From assembly GCF_036711975.1 (NCBI RefSeq), contig NC_091966.1:10857501-10921500 (forward strand): DNA of 64,000 nucleotides. Reading direction: 5' to 3'. A program made the translations under genes and the position numbers. Each line of letters opens with the position of its first letter. The first letter of the stretch is position 1. The notes below the pieces were generated by a model. The model ran no database searches. It was given only the letters and a program-made list of their open reading frames with translations, and had not been told where the DNA came from. This document shows, in pieces, positions 10,259 through 22,462 of the stretch. This DNA is from Onthophagus taurus (taxonomy: Eukaryota > Arthropoda > Insecta > Coleoptera > Scarabaeidae).

Positions 10259-11330
10259 TTATAAAAAGGAAAATTTTACTTTTTTAGGATTTTCTTTAAC
10301 AGTATTAATATCATGCAAGGGTTCATTCAACAAGAATGCTGGTTGTAAATGATCAATATGTATTGAAGTGTGGCGATTATTCTTTAGAATAACAAAGTAT
10401 TTATCCATTCTCTTAATAACTTTGAAAGGACCTTCAAATCTGGATGATAAAGAATTTTTTATTCCTTGAATTTTTACAAAAACAAAATTTGATTTAAACA
10501 ATTCTTTGTGTATGAAAGGTTTTAATTTTGAATGAAAATTAGTCTGAGTTGGTCTCAAGTTTGCAAAAGATTCACGCAGGCTAATAAGAAGTTGATCTGT
10601 GTCTATGGAAGAGTTTGACTTAAGAAAGAATTCGCCTGGAAGACGAAGCGGTTGTCCAAACACAAGTTCAGCAGAAGAACATCCCAGATCTTCTTTTAAA
10701 GAAGATCTGAGTCCTAATAAAATTATTGGAAGATCGTGAAACCACCTGTTGCTACTACCACGTGCAACAATGAAATTTTTGAGTGTACGATGAAATCTCT
10801 CCAAAATTCCATTGCTTTGCGGATGATAAGCAGAAGTACTAATTTGTGTAGCACCAATTAACATGGCAAATTTTGAAAAAAGTTGAGATTCAAATTGTCG
10901 CCCTTTGTCATGAGTAATTGTGTGCGGAATACCAAATCGTGAAAAGTAATTTTGAAAAAGTGTATTTGCTATGGTGCTTGCTGAAGTGTCTATAACCGGA
11001 AAAGTTTCTGGCCATCGAGTAAAACGTTCAATAACTGTTAAAATATATGAATAACCAGAAGAAGGAGTAAGAGGTCCAACAAGATCTATATATATGTTGA
11101 AATCTTCCTTGTGGAACATTTATATGCTCTATAGGAGATTTTGTATATTTATTAATTTTAGTTTTTTGACATGGTATACATGATCTAGTCCAAAGATAAA
11201 TGTCTTTACTCATGTGAGGCCAAAAGAAACGCATCTTTAATAAATGACGAGTTGCACGTATACCAAGATGTGAAACATTGTGAAATTTTTGGAAAATTTG
11301 TTTGCGAAATTTTTCGGGAATATAAATTTT
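10259..11330 (-). pseudogene. Integrase of the CsRn1-like element, frameshifted
   Basis: The HHCC finger lies upstream (HLGIRATRHLLKMRFFWP, CIPCQKTK) in one frame, with an open segment at 11234-11028. The catalytic core and C terminus continue in a second frame as a 286-codon open run, 11119-10259. The core keeps its acidic triad: Asp in IDLVGP (residue 12 of the run), Asp in THDKGRQFE (71) and Glu in GILERFH (107), giving a D,D(35)E spacing. The GPF-like C-terminal module reads RFEGPFKVI. A one-base shift in an AT-repeat near 11090-11105 separates finger and core, so the intact protein is not made. Confidence 0.8.
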
Positions 11331-11565
11331 AGGAATGGATGTTGAGACATCACACCAAAGAGTTATATCAGGAAAAACTGATTTTTCTTTTATAAAACGC
11401 AGATTTCTTTTGGTCGTAGATTTCTTTATTCCGTATTTCTGGTAAATTTCTTCTTGTCGTTTTTATTCCATGTGTATATTTCGTCTTCTTCTAATTCGTC
11501 TTCGATTGGTGTTTATTATAGATTTATTATACGGTTATTATTATATATTTTCTTTTTTAAAAATA

Positions 11566-11578
11566 GTCGGGGTTACCA
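11566..11578 (-). other. Primer binding site, tRNA-Trp-like
   Basis: TGGTAACCCCGAC on the element strand lies one base after the 5' LTR. It matches the complement of the insect tRNA-Trp 3' end (TGGTGACCCCGAC) at 12 of 13 positions; the tRNA end is from general knowledge. Confidence 0.65.
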
Positions 11579-11579
11579 A

Positions 11580-11809
11580 TTATAGAGTATATTTATTTGT
11601 AACTCTATATTAATTAATCGTATAATAAAATATTAGAAATTAAAATGGAGTATTTGATAGACTGTTTTATGTGTGTCTATCCGTTTATTTATTATTTTAT
11701 AACTATAACAAAATCGCCATGGGAAAATACATTATGTTGATATAACAACCCATGGTGATATAACATAATGTATCTATATAAAAATAATAAGAGTGCGTGA
11801 TGCGCTACA
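11580..11809 (-). repeat. 5' LTR of the CsRn1-like element
   Basis: 230 bp, direct repeat of 9858-10087, followed by target duplication CGCA at 11810-11813. Confidence 0.85.
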
Positions 11810-11813
11810 CGCA

Positions 11814-13389
11814 TCTTACCACGTTGCCATCTGCTAACTCAGCAATTAGTTCAATACAAGGTGGAAATTTACAGTGAAAGATAGTCCTGACCGTCCAACT
11901 TTAATTTGTGACGTTCATTCGCACAAAAACAAACTAACAAGTTGTAATATGCCGTACAACTCGAAGTGAGCATCTTGCAAGACGTTTAGTTAAATTCCTT
12001 TCAGCTGTCTTACCTAGAACAGAAAGCAAGCTGATAGGGCGGTTACTTTCAGGTTACCAGCATTTTGTAAGACACTCTTTTTATAATCCGACTGATTCAT
12101 TTCATCACTTGCTCCACACTGATCCATCACCTATTTGATATCTGTTTAACTTTGAAATACAACTTTTTGCTTGCTTGAAATGAATGAATGAAGTGAGTTG
12201 AGGGAAGAGGAGATGGATATGGGAGGTGGTGGCAGCGAGAAGACGTAGGGTGACAGGGAGAGACTGGTTAAAGGCATAAGAATTATATAAGTTATAAGTA
12301 TTGCGGTGTAAATTGTAACCTTCTGGGAAACAATAAATTATTATTAATTATTACGTTAAAGGGTAAATGTATAGCATTAAAGTTCTATAATTTTAAACTA
12401 GTTGATTTATTCATCACTTCATTGTCTATACAATAACCCATGATATTAAAAAAGATTAAATATTTTAATTAGCTTCATTGAATTAAAAACCCAAAGGAGG
12501 AAAATTTAATAATTGAATTAATTTTACAGTTAGCAACAATAAAACAATATTGATGTTGTAATACGAATGTTCTGAATTGATTTTATTTTAAGATCCATTA
12601 GGATATTTCTCGACTGCCTAAAGGAAAAAGATTATAATATTTTCATAGAACGTAATCAGTTAGTTGTGACATTTACAATGATTATAATAAGCGCAAACGC
12701 GACAGGTGACAAGTCGTTATGTTGCTTTATTTTGCTAATCTCTCCGTTGTACCAAATACATAATCACATCTAAGTATCTTGGCAAACGACGATGAGGTAA
12801 TTATTGCGTTTGAAATTAAGTGTCTTGGTTTTGTGTGTAACCACATTTATCTTTTTAGTCTTATAATGTTTAGCATGAAAATTTATAATTTTCTTTGTAT
12901 TAAAAAATTCTTAATAGTTCACATTAATTTAATTAGCACATTAACAACATGGATAATAACTAAGGACTTTTAATTGGTTCGAACTTAATTGCTATCTTAA
13001 GAATGTTGTAAGCGATTAAATTGTTGTAAATTAATCATTTTATATCGAACAAAACGTACTAATGTAACAGTTCTTAAGCGCTTTTTTCGTTTCAATTTTC
13101 AAAATAATCTGCTTATAATAAATTATAACTTAACGAATCTTAATTCATCCTAATTGTCTATAAATTAAAATTAATTCTTAATTAATTGCAACTTTCATAT
13201 TTACTCATTTGTAAATGAGCAATCGATTAGGTGCCTGGATTGCTTAAGAAAATTAAAAAAAAAATATTTTGCATGGTAATACCCTGATAAAGTATTTCTT
13301 ACCAAGATTTGCATAGGAAGAATGTTATAAAAAGGAAGGGAAAGGTAAACATTTTTCAATTAAAAAGTTTCATCTGTATGTATATATGG
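11814..13389. other. Intergenic, no gene seen
   Basis: AT-rich with no recognisable coding or mobile sequence. A purine-rich stretch at 12180-12270 has no coding support. Confidence 0.45.
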
Positions 13390-13690
13390 TTCGTATCCGG
13401 TTTGGCGAGGACGAATTTCGATCGCACGCAGCCCGCCGTCCGGACAATTATAAATAATAACGGTAAATTCACGTGTCTTTCGTATTAATTAAATTGACGG
13501 CGAACGCCGTACCGAAAGAAGCCGTCGTCTTTCGAACGAATCCGGCGACGCAAACGGAAACGAGAAAGATTTCCAGATTAATCATCGATCGCGGCGACCT
13601 GGAACAAAACATCAATCACCGACGCGAAAGTAAGTTTCTTCGTAACGCGAAAGGTAACTTACAGTTTAAATTCTTCAGAAATTATTAACA
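13390..13690 (+). other. CpG-rich island, possible exon
   Basis: This 300-bp island is far richer in G+C and CpG than its surroundings. A plus-strand frame is open from about 13470 to 13688 (VPKEAVVFRTNPATQTETRK) and meets a good donor, GAAA|GTAAGT, near 13630. The other strand also has a short open frame after a TTCCAG. It could be a coding or 5' UTR exon or a regulatory island. No homology is recognised. Confidence 0.3.
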
Positions 13691-13732
13691 TACAGAGTGT
13701 TTTTGTAAATCTGTACATAATTTTAAGAAAAT

Positions 13733-13795
13733 ATAAATGGTTTAAAAACTTAAAAATAAATGGTTTAAAAACTTAAAAATAAATGGTTTAAAAAT
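13733..13795. repeat. Short tandem repeat, 23-bp unit
   Basis: ATAAATGGTTTAAAAACTTAAAA is repeated 2.7 times without change, starting at 13733, 13756 and 13779. Confidence 0.85.
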
Positions 13796-14219
13796 TATTA
13801 GGTATACTTTAATACAATAGAATTCATTTTCATTTCTCTAGTTTCAGACAACAAACATGAATAATGTTCGTAGACGTTAGAAAGTATCCTGGTACTGAAT
13901 AACCGAACAGTATGAAAAAACATATAAAGTCCATAGATCCTACTTGCTTCTTCCTAGTTTATGCTCCTTTTGAGGAGAATGCTTAATTTAAAGAATCACA
14001 TCATAAGTTGTGTATAGTCATCTTCGGCTAGATTGTAACTTACGAGAATGAGGTGATCGTTATCAATCGGACAATCAAACAACGTACTACTAATTCTCAA
14101 CGGAGATGATGAATCAGCAACCGAATAACCTGGTAGTACGTATGAACATATGTAAATGGCTTTACCAATTTTGAGAGCATCTATTGTGCTGTCTAGTTCA
14201 TACTTCTTTCAAACGCTAC

Positions 14220-14720
14220 CGGATATGGAATAAACGGTGTTTTTATTCGACTTCTCCAAAATGAATTATAACGAGATGGTAAAGACACTTAAGGCGAAGG
14301 CTACTACACACCCAGATGGTAATCGTGCCTTCATAGTCAAAGATTGTATCCTGTATTTTTACGTCCACTACGATATTAACCCCAATTTTATTAAATAATG
14401 GTTAAGATACTGGACGCTTTACTGTTTAATATATTTGCTAATGACTTACCCACTTCAATAAGATATCACTATTGTAGGCGGATGATTTAAAAGCCTCTCT
14501 CTAGTTGAATTATGATTATGACAATTTGCTGATGTTATTTCTTTAATAAATTCGTCTTAAATATGCAGGAGGTTTTGTCAAAGTTTATAATTCTTTGAAG
14601 AATAATTGAAGACTATTAAAATCACGAAATATTACGTAATGAGTTGATAAAGTTGACATTTAATTTAAATGAAGTTAAGATTTATTGACAAGTAGTATCA
14701 TAAATTCCATTTTATTTCTT
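14220..14720 (+). mobile_element. Decayed LINE RT fragment
   Basis: The plus strand has FNIFANDLPTSIRYHYC followed by ADDLKASL in a nearby frame, a worn form of the LLFNIFINDLP...YADD core of Jockey/CR1-type RTs. It is heavily decayed and its ends are approximate. Confidence 0.45.
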
Positions 14721-15728
14721 CGAGCTTCTTCGAGATCATCAACTTAACCGCTTGGTGATGAGTTGACTAACTCTATTAGCTGCATATTTTAGTATATGTT
14801 TGTGGAATCGAACCAACACGTCATCAATATTTTTTAGTATGTTTTGCATAAATAGTGTAATCAGATGTAACAACACATCTATGGGGAAGATCGTGAAATT
14901 TTGTGTATATAAATAGTAAATAGGATGCTTTCACTCTCTCCGACAACGTCCTATTCAGACGACGACATTAATAGTTGTAATTACTTAATGGCGACGCTAA
15001 TTTTTCATTTTTATATTTGTTTTAAAAGTTTTATTGAACTTTTGAACTTATTGAAGCGAAATCGTGTCTCTGGGACAAACTAACTGAGAGACATAAAGAG
15101 GATCCATATTACCAATTTATCAAGTTATAAATAATTGGGAACCAGTGGTTTTTCTCAACAACATTCGAATTGATTCTTTCGTTTTAGAGAATAAATAAGA
15201 AAAACGAATAATTAAATTAGATTGGGTCAAATAACAAGTGGGACATTCATTAATATCAGCGTTCAAGAATATTTTGCAACATGATAGTGCTTCTACACAT
15301 GCTACAATATAGCGTGGTCACTTCGCTATTCAAATTTAATTAGTTCATAGAGTGTAACATTTATAGCAATGATTGAATTCAAAAAAATCTTATCCCCAAA
15401 CTTTTATGATTTGAAGAAACGGCGTTTATCATACAACATATTAAATAAATTTGTTACAAAATGCTTTTTATCTCACTCCTATATCTCAATTATTTCTCGA
15501 GATACAGTTTGTTAATATTAATATCGTTCATACCAATATGTAGCAATCAGAATTTAATTTAAAAAGTCATTACCACGAAGTTTCAGAATTTGGAGAAGTA
15601 ATCTTCAATACGATAAATATTAATTAAATTTGCGAAAAAATGTTGGTTATTTTACGCGGATGTCTGAAATAGTTACTGAGATATAGTGCCATAAAGAATG
15701 ATGTATTTTAGTGTAACATTTATGGTTA
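14721..15728. other. Intergenic, no gene seen
   Basis: AT-rich; no supported gene or repeat boundary. Confidence 0.4.
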
Positions 15729-16211
15729 TTAAATAAAATAACAATGTCTTCTGTTTGTACTTTTATTAAAAAATGGATTATTTGTTTTTAATTCTACCGG
15801 TTTCGGTTCAATAGTAGAACCATCCTCAGGACCCTCGAATTTCGTCAGTTTATTTTTATCTCTTGCGATAGTTAACATGTTAAAAATTTTTCTTCAAATC
15901 ACAAGAACTTGTGTTTTTTACTTGTAGCGTATTAGCTGTTAAGTTCAAAGTTAGTGTGACAAGAATATGTGTGCACGTGTTTTTCATTCTTGTTTGAGGC
16001 AGCTAATACCCTACAAGTAAAAAACACAAGTTCTTGTGAATTGAAGAAAAATTTTTAACATGTTAACTATCGCAAGAGATTTCAAAATAAACTGACGAAA
16101 TTCGAGGGTCCTGAGGATGGTTCTACTATTGAACCGAATCCGGTAGAATTAAAAACAAATAATCCATTTTTTAATAAAAGTACAAACAGAAGACATTGTT
16201 ATTTTATTTAA
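15729..16211. mobile_element. Fold-back MITE with 210-bp inverted arms
   Basis: The left arm (15729-15938) and right arm (16000-16211) are near-perfect inverted copies with only a few differences, around a spacer of about 60 bp. Termini read TTAAATAAAATAAC and are flanked by TA on both sides, which fits a Tc1/mariner-type TA target duplication. The arms contain GGTTCTACTATTGAACCG, a motif I recall as common in insect repeats. No ORF is present. Confidence 0.85.
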
Positions 16212-16213
16212 TA

Positions 16214-17329
16214 CTTTAAAATGGAAAGAAATAACGAATACAACAATTTATGGTTATGATTGAATGCAAAATTGACTCATTCGTGCTATAACACATACAT
16301 ATAATAATTTCATAGGTTCCTACAATTTGCTTAGGTTTCTTTTTTCTACATTTAAAGCAGATTTTATTCGAGCGTGTCGGATATTTTGGATGTCATAGGA
16401 TTGTGGTCATGGATTAGGCAGCAATAACACCACTTACTCTTCAGTCGTCGCTTAATACTGATGCTTACCCTTTCCATTTTATTGCATTTCTTAGTTGTTG
16501 AGGATTTTTTTCCGCCAACTTAATCTTTGTATTATCATCTTGTGCAGGAAGTACCACTTTAATCTCTTAATTGCTGTTATTATTTCCTCGACCGTCATTA
16601 TTCAGTCAAGATCTAGTATTTCTAAGGATGTCCTAGGACAGTTTCTAAACTGATGTAGAAACTTTGTGTGGAGATTCCAGAATATTGCTTACAGTATGGC
16701 ATCTATCCAGCATTATTCCAGCCATTTCGTTAATGTCTGGAGTGATGCGATTATAATTTCAAACATGATACAATGTTTTCTCTTAACACATTTTCTTATA
16801 GTTTGGACCGTACGACTACACAAAGTTCAACCGATTTTGTTTGCTTTAGACGTCGTCGTTGTAATATAAAATATTCTGATTTGAATATTAAGACATTTTC
16901 TTGAAATTTCTAGTACTACCACTGTTGTTACAGACTTCGTCTTGCTATGTAGTTTATCCTGTCTGTATAAATCCACTCATTTCTTTGTAGTTTGTGAATC
17001 ATTGTAGTTAATGAAATAACCTACATTATTTTGAGTTATTTTTATGCACATTCTTCAAAACAATTTCTAAAGTAGAGGAAAAAGCTAATCAAATCTAAAT
17101 CTTAATAGTATTCTAACAACTTTTATTTGTTATTAACTCTTTAAAAATCAACTATCGTTTTATTTTAATTATAGATCATCAAAAATTATAAACTATTCGT
17201 GTAGAAATTGTTCTAAAAAACCTTATAAAGAAGGTTAAGAATTTCGAATACTAAACCCTGACACAAATTAAAAAAAACTATTCGTGTTGCACTTTTAGTG
17301 ACAAAGTATTTTAGCAACGATATGGTATG
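16214..17329. other. Intergenic, no gene seen
   Basis: AT-rich; only short chance ORFs. Confidence 0.4.
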
Positions 17330-17400
17330 CTGAGTATCAAATGCCACGGTGTTGTGTAACGAAAACCCCGCGAGCCGTAAAGCTGTAACAGAAAACCCGT
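17330..17400. repeat. Fragment related to the 2-kb repeat
   Basis: TGTAACGAAAACCCCGCGAGCCGTAAAGCT resembles TGTAGCGAAACCC..CCGTAAAGCT at 2070. Similarity is short and imperfect. Confidence 0.3.
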
Positions 17401-17410
17401 ACAAAGGAGC

Positions 17411-17647
17411 TTGAGATCACGTATAGAAATCGAAAAAAGAAACAAGATTTGCCGTTTAAATGTAACATTGTACGATGGACGTGAATTTACGTTCGCTGAA
17501 ATTACACGACAAGTTAATTACATTTTAACGGTTTTCTTTCTAATTAGAGTATACGTTTTAGCTGATAATAATTATTCATTATGGTCAGTTACGGTTTTAC
17601 GAACGTATATAGAAAAAACGATGTATTGTTGGAAATTATACGGTTAA
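17411..17647 (+). other. Unassigned ORF, possible exon
   Basis: An open frame reads ICRLNVTLYDGREFTFAEI in its first half, then turns hydrophobic and loses coding character. The first half, preceded by GTAACAG and followed by CAA|GTTAAT, could be an exon. It has a faint resemblance to the start of FERM domains, which is not enough to assign it. Confidence 0.2.
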
Positions 17648-18321
17648 TAAATGAGTTAACTAATTGAATTTCCGTTAACGCCGGTAAAGACTAAAATTAA
17701 TTTTATTTATATCGGTAAGAATGTTATATGTGTGAAAATAGTAATTGTTGCCTTTCTAATTTTTTTTCTTAAAGATTTATTACCCTAACAGGAAACATAA
17801 ATTAGCATGGAACATATGGATTTCAAAGAAAATATTAAAGAAACAAGTTTTAATAGAACGAATAAATAAATCAAATTTTAGAATATTAAATTAATTAGGT
17901 AACAATTTTGTAACTGGAAATTAAAACTTGAAGAATATTCGAAAATATTTTGGATTAAACAAAAATTAAAGTGAAAGAATTAAAACCGAAATGTCAGAAA
18001 TCTATAAAATTTGTAATTTCAAAGCTCTAAAACTGAAAATGAAAAATTATTAAAATCCAGAACAAATAACATAAATAACTTCCACGACACAATTTATTTT
18101 AATTATTTATTAACAAAAAAAAAAGTAGTAAAAATATTTCATTAATGATCATGATTAAAGTTTAGATTGGTTACACGAGTTTCAGATTCCAATTGAAAAT
18201 TATTACAAAGTGACCTTTTCAAAACACAAATATCTAGATCGTCGGAAAATGTAATGCACGGTATCGGAATAACTCATAGATAACTTAGGGCAATTCCAAT
18301 TTTGCGCTTATAACCGTATAA

Positions 18322-21300
18322 TTAACTGTTTCCCAATCGCCACATGTCCACCACCTCCTTTGCGAAAACGATTTCGACACCTTTTTCTTCCTCGCCAAAC
18401 CTTAGCAGTTCGCGTTTTAACGCGGCAACCAAAGAAAAGATAAGCCGACACGGCTCACTCAAGTCAATCGACCTGCCGTTCACTGAAAAAAAAAACACCT
18501 CACCTTATGAGTTTATGATCCGAACCGTTTCAGAATAACGACCTCGTAAATGCCGTACGATCACCTGGATACGATTATATTCGCGAAATCATAAAGTTGA
18601 AAAATGTTGACCTGAAATGTATCATGAAAACGGATTTAAAAGCGGCATGAGTCGGATGAAAACATTTGTGGTTGTAATAAAAGTTTTTATGAGACGGTAA
18701 ACGAAACTATAACAATCAAAAGGACGAAGTTTATATCGGTTAGGTTATTAACACACGCATTTAAATTATTTAAAAGAAAATGTTTTTCTCAAAAAATAAC
18801 TGTAAATGAAATTAATATAATTAAAATACTCGTTTAAACGTTTTGGCAAACCCATCTACGTTCCTAAGACCCCCTTCACTTTTACACGTGAACCTGCAAG
18901 TATGTTTGTAATTTACAAATGGGAAAATTGAACTAAAACAGACTTGGCCCACATTGCTGAGAATGGTTAAACACTTAATTAAACCGATTTCATGTCATTT
19001 ATGTTCGGGAATAGCAACGCAATTCATTAAATGGTTATTTTCAGGTTTACATAAGGTGTAAAAACAGCGTTTTGCACCTTACCATAACTTGTTTATTAAT
19101 TTCGAGAAGGCGTGCTATAAAAAATAATAAAAAATGAAGGAAGCGATTGTAAGAGCGGTTGTTGAAAATTGGTTGAAGGCTACAAAAGGAAAATGATTAC
19201 AGTATGAGTGAAACAATGAGCTCATATAATATTTATTTCTTCTTTGATATTGTACTGACAGGAGTAAATTTAATATCGTATTGTGTTCGTATTGTATTCA
19301 TGAAGTATTCTTTTAAGTTAAGATTGTGAAGGATTTATATGTATTATAATAATAGTCATAGAAATATTATTATTATATTTTTTTAGACTTTTAAAAAACG
19401 TTGTATAAATTCAACTTCATGTCGCAATATAAAGAACTTTAAGGTCGAAATATTTAATTTTTTATTTTATACATTATCAGATTTTCTTGATATTTACAAT
19501 TGTTAGTGTTTTTAGTTCATAATCTCAGGGGTTTTCTAATTTGATCTCGCATTTTCTCTTTTTTCTAGTGGCAAGATAAGGATTTCCAATTATAAGCTTT
19601 CTCTGAAACTTAACGCAATTCCATAAATTTAACACTTCTCTAAACCTATAAGTTCTTACACTTAAATTTTTTTCTTGAATTGTTTAAGAGAATTACCAAT
19701 TGTTCAATTCAATTTTCGAGAACTGTTGATTTTTATCTAATTCTTTATGTATATTGAATAGAAAATTAATAAAAATAATCGTGTGGTAGTTAAAATCCTG
19801 GCATATGAAGGGTTAAAGTTTATATTTTCTATACATAGTACGTCGGTGTTAATGTGTTATTCACCATATTCGAAGTATCAAATCAAAATGACCAGTAGAC
19901 TATTATGTTTAAACCACTCTCGTATATGCAATAGTAGTATTAGAGACTTCTCTCTGTCACGACTATCAAGAATATGGTTAAACTTGTCATCTTCGTAACG
20001 GGAGTTCATTACGCGTTAATTAACAAAGAATTTTCATCTGTAATGCCATAATCGGAGTAATTCAAAGTTGTTCTATATCTTCGATCAGCTTGGAAAACCT
20101 GGCTTAAAAAATTGTTTCCTTCACATCTTCAGCCGCGTACTAAAAAATTGCATTATTTATCTGACACTAACCTAAACTAATACAATACAAATTAATTATT
20201 TAAATCGAAGCAACTTATAATTTCCTTCATTGTCTATCACACAGTATTCAATTTCATGATATAATCTGCACTGTGAAAGATTAAATTGTTGAACTGTTTG
20301 TTTCAAACGTTTAGACACATTCAAATGTAATTTCATTGCGGTTGTAATATCAGCGTGACTTTGTCACCGCATTATTGAATGAGTTTGTGAAACAAATTCT
20401 ATAATGCAAATAATGAGTTGGTAAACCATAGATCTTAAATTACTTTTATATTCTACCAAAAGCTTTTTCAATAATTCACCGCACTTTCGTAGTAAATCGT
20501 AAAGAAATCGTAAATCGTATTTGCTGGTGGGGTGTCTAATTGACCTATACCAGGATAGTAAACGTTCATTTCTTTTTCATTCTCAAAAATTCATCTTCTT
20601 CTTCTTCGAAATTTTAATCTTCTTCCTGGTCCTTTTCTACCATACGTCTTTCCTTGGAATATATGGAATATATTATATTGAAATATAATATGTCCAAGAT
20701 ATTCCAGTTTTCTTCTCTTGATGATATTTATCACTTTTAAATCCTTCCCCATTCGCTTCATCACTGTCTTGTTAATTACTGTATCCACTCATGAGATCCT
20801 CAGCACAAGCTAGAGTCACATTTCGAAAGCTTCAAGTCTTATTTGTGTTGCCTCGGTTAGTGTCCGCGATTCCACTCCATAGAAAAGTAGTGAGAAAGCA
20901 TCTGGGAAGCCTGATTTTGATGTCGATGCCGAGGTTGTGACTTTTGAACAGTTTAGCCATCAGTTTGAAGATGGCTCTTACCAATCCTCATTAATCACGG
21001 TCCCCAGGTACTTAAGCGAACTGTGACATCCTCTCTATTGGTGTTTTGTTAACAACAAAATCGTACCTTCCAACTGTCTCCTTACTGATTACCATGAACT
21101 TCTTACTAATATTAATCTCCAAATCGTATTGGCTAGTGACGTCGCATATTGTTCTACCGCTCTCCATTCAGTAGAATTTCCATATTTGTGTCCTTCAAGG
21201 CTTCCTTGAATGTTTTTTCTGAGTAGAGATTGAATAAAGGTGGAGAATGAATGTAGCCCTTCCTGACGCCTCGGAGAATTTTGATTGTGCTGTTTTTTTC

Positions 21301-22460
21301 TGCATTAATCGTAGTGGTAGTTGACTGGTTCCAGTAGAGATTTCGTATGATCCTAAGATCCTTGTCGTCCATCCCCGTGTTATCCAAAACCTCTGGCAAT
21401 TTTTCGTATCGTACTTTGTAGAACGCCTTCTTACAGTCACTACATATCTTAGCTCCCTGTTTCTTTGGCAGCAGTATGAACACAAATGTGAGTCATTCAT
21501 TTGGGATGTTTCCCTTTTTGTAGATTCCGTCTTATCCTGGAACTTTTACCATTTCTTAAAATATGAATTGCCAGTTTTACTTTATTCATCATGATGCTAT
21601 GTCCATGATGTGATTCAGTCTGAACGGATGATGGAACTGCTTTTACGTCAAAAAAAGTTATTCTGTGTAGCTTTTTCAAGTCTCCTTTATATCATCCCTA
21701 TCCATAATCAGGTGTTCCGTATTATTTACAAGTTTTCTCACAGTTCTCTTCCTGAACCTTTCCGAAACCACTCTTACCTCCGTATGCACATTAACCACCT
21801 CAAATTTGTCTTACAAAACCTCGATTTCATGGCATTTATGATTTAGCTGGATTGTTATTTTACTTCCTTCGCCCTTCCATTATCTTTGAGGTATTTTTCT
21901 TTGATATACATTACTGATTTGGTAATTGTATTTATTTGATCTTCTGTACCATTAATTTCTTCCTCAATCTGTATGCACTTAGCATTTATGTCATTCCCCA
22001 CTTGGGAGTTTACAGCTTAGTTCCTATGCTTTATAAGATTATGCTTTGATCGTTTTGTTTTTTGTATGGTCTTGTATTTTGTTCTATATTCTCCTATAAG
22101 TCTATACAATCTCCACAATCTTACAAATAGATAGCACCCGGGTTATGTTTTTACACTTGTGAAGCTGTAAATATTTGAAAAGAAAACATTGATAATTCTT
22201 TCCACGTTAATTTAGAATTATCAACAACATATTCATTTATTCATTTCCACATTTCTTAAACATATATTTATTAAAATTTCATAAAATACATAATAAAGTA
22301 ACAAACCTAAAAGTGTTTGCGGTTCACTTGATCTTTTGATGGAAGGAATGAAAACCGGACGAAACCATGTCCGGAGTCGTGAAAAGAATTGAAGAGAAGA
22401 ACTTTCTCCTCCGGCCTTATTGCTAACCATCAACGCTTTGGACAATCTGTCAGATGTGAG
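18322..22460 (-). CDS. Candidate spliced gene, two exons seen, unknown product
   Basis: Exon A (22460-22307) follows AACATTAG and ends at TTTTAG|GTTTGT. It reads LTSDRLSKALMVSNKAGG, then SLQFFSRLRTWFRPVFIPS. Exon B (18482-18322) follows a strong acceptor of ten T then CAG and reads NGRSIDLSEPCRLIFS, then LKRELLRFGEEEKGVEIVFA and VVDMWRLGNS, then TAA. Exon A ends in phase 1 and exon B starts with the two bases needed to complete the codon, so the phases agree. Both are richer in GC than their surroundings. The start is unknown: an in-frame ATG lies inside exon A, or further 5' exons exist. The 3.8-kb intron holds LINE debris. I recognise no family. The plus-strand ORF over exon B is judged the shadow because of the acceptor on the minus strand. 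Confidence 0.4.
18540..20580. other. Non-coding, no repeat identified
   Basis: AT-rich sequence within the proposed intron of the candidate minus-strand gene. No credible ORF. Confidence 0.4.
20590..21680 (-). mobile_element. Broken LINE, RT region and C terminus
   Basis: Minus-strand pieces in several frames follow the order of a LINE pol: VRYEKLPEVLDNTGMDDKDLRI, YWNQSTTT, GVRKGYIHSPPLFNLYS (the palm), then NIIKRRKLEYLGHIIF and GRKGPGRRLKFRRRRR at the C-terminal end. There are frameshifts and an internal loss between palm and C terminus. The endonuclease is absent. Non-functional. Confidence 0.75.
21681..22230. other. Non-coding, possibly further LINE debris
   Basis: Pyrimidine-rich plus strand similar in texture to the reverse of LINE coding sequence, but no motif can be read with confidence. 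Confidence 0.3.
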
Positions 22461-22462
22461 CT

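Larger units (their letters stand above)
9858..11809 (-). mobile_element. Internally deleted Ty3/gypsy element, CsRn1-like, with both LTRs
   Basis: A 1952-bp minus-strand element is bounded by 230-bp LTRs that differ at about five positions and by a 4-bp target duplication CGCA (9854-9857 and 11810-11813). The primer binding site and polypurine tract are present. Only the integrase end of pol remains; gag, protease, RT and RNase H are deleted. Integrase motifs (RFGIPHTITHDKGRQFE, AYHPQSNGILERFH) and a tRNA-Trp-like primer site suggest the CsRn1 clade. It is defective but could still be mobilised by a full relative. Confidence 0.85.

Noticed and set aside
14800-14825. tRNA B-box-like GGTTCGATTCC on the minus strand
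   Set aside because: No A-box at the right distance and no acceptor-stem pairing.
18344-18538. 64-codon plus-strand ORF
   Set aside because: It overlaps the minus-strand exon with a strong polypyrimidine-CAG acceptor, and an A-run lies within its coding sequence.
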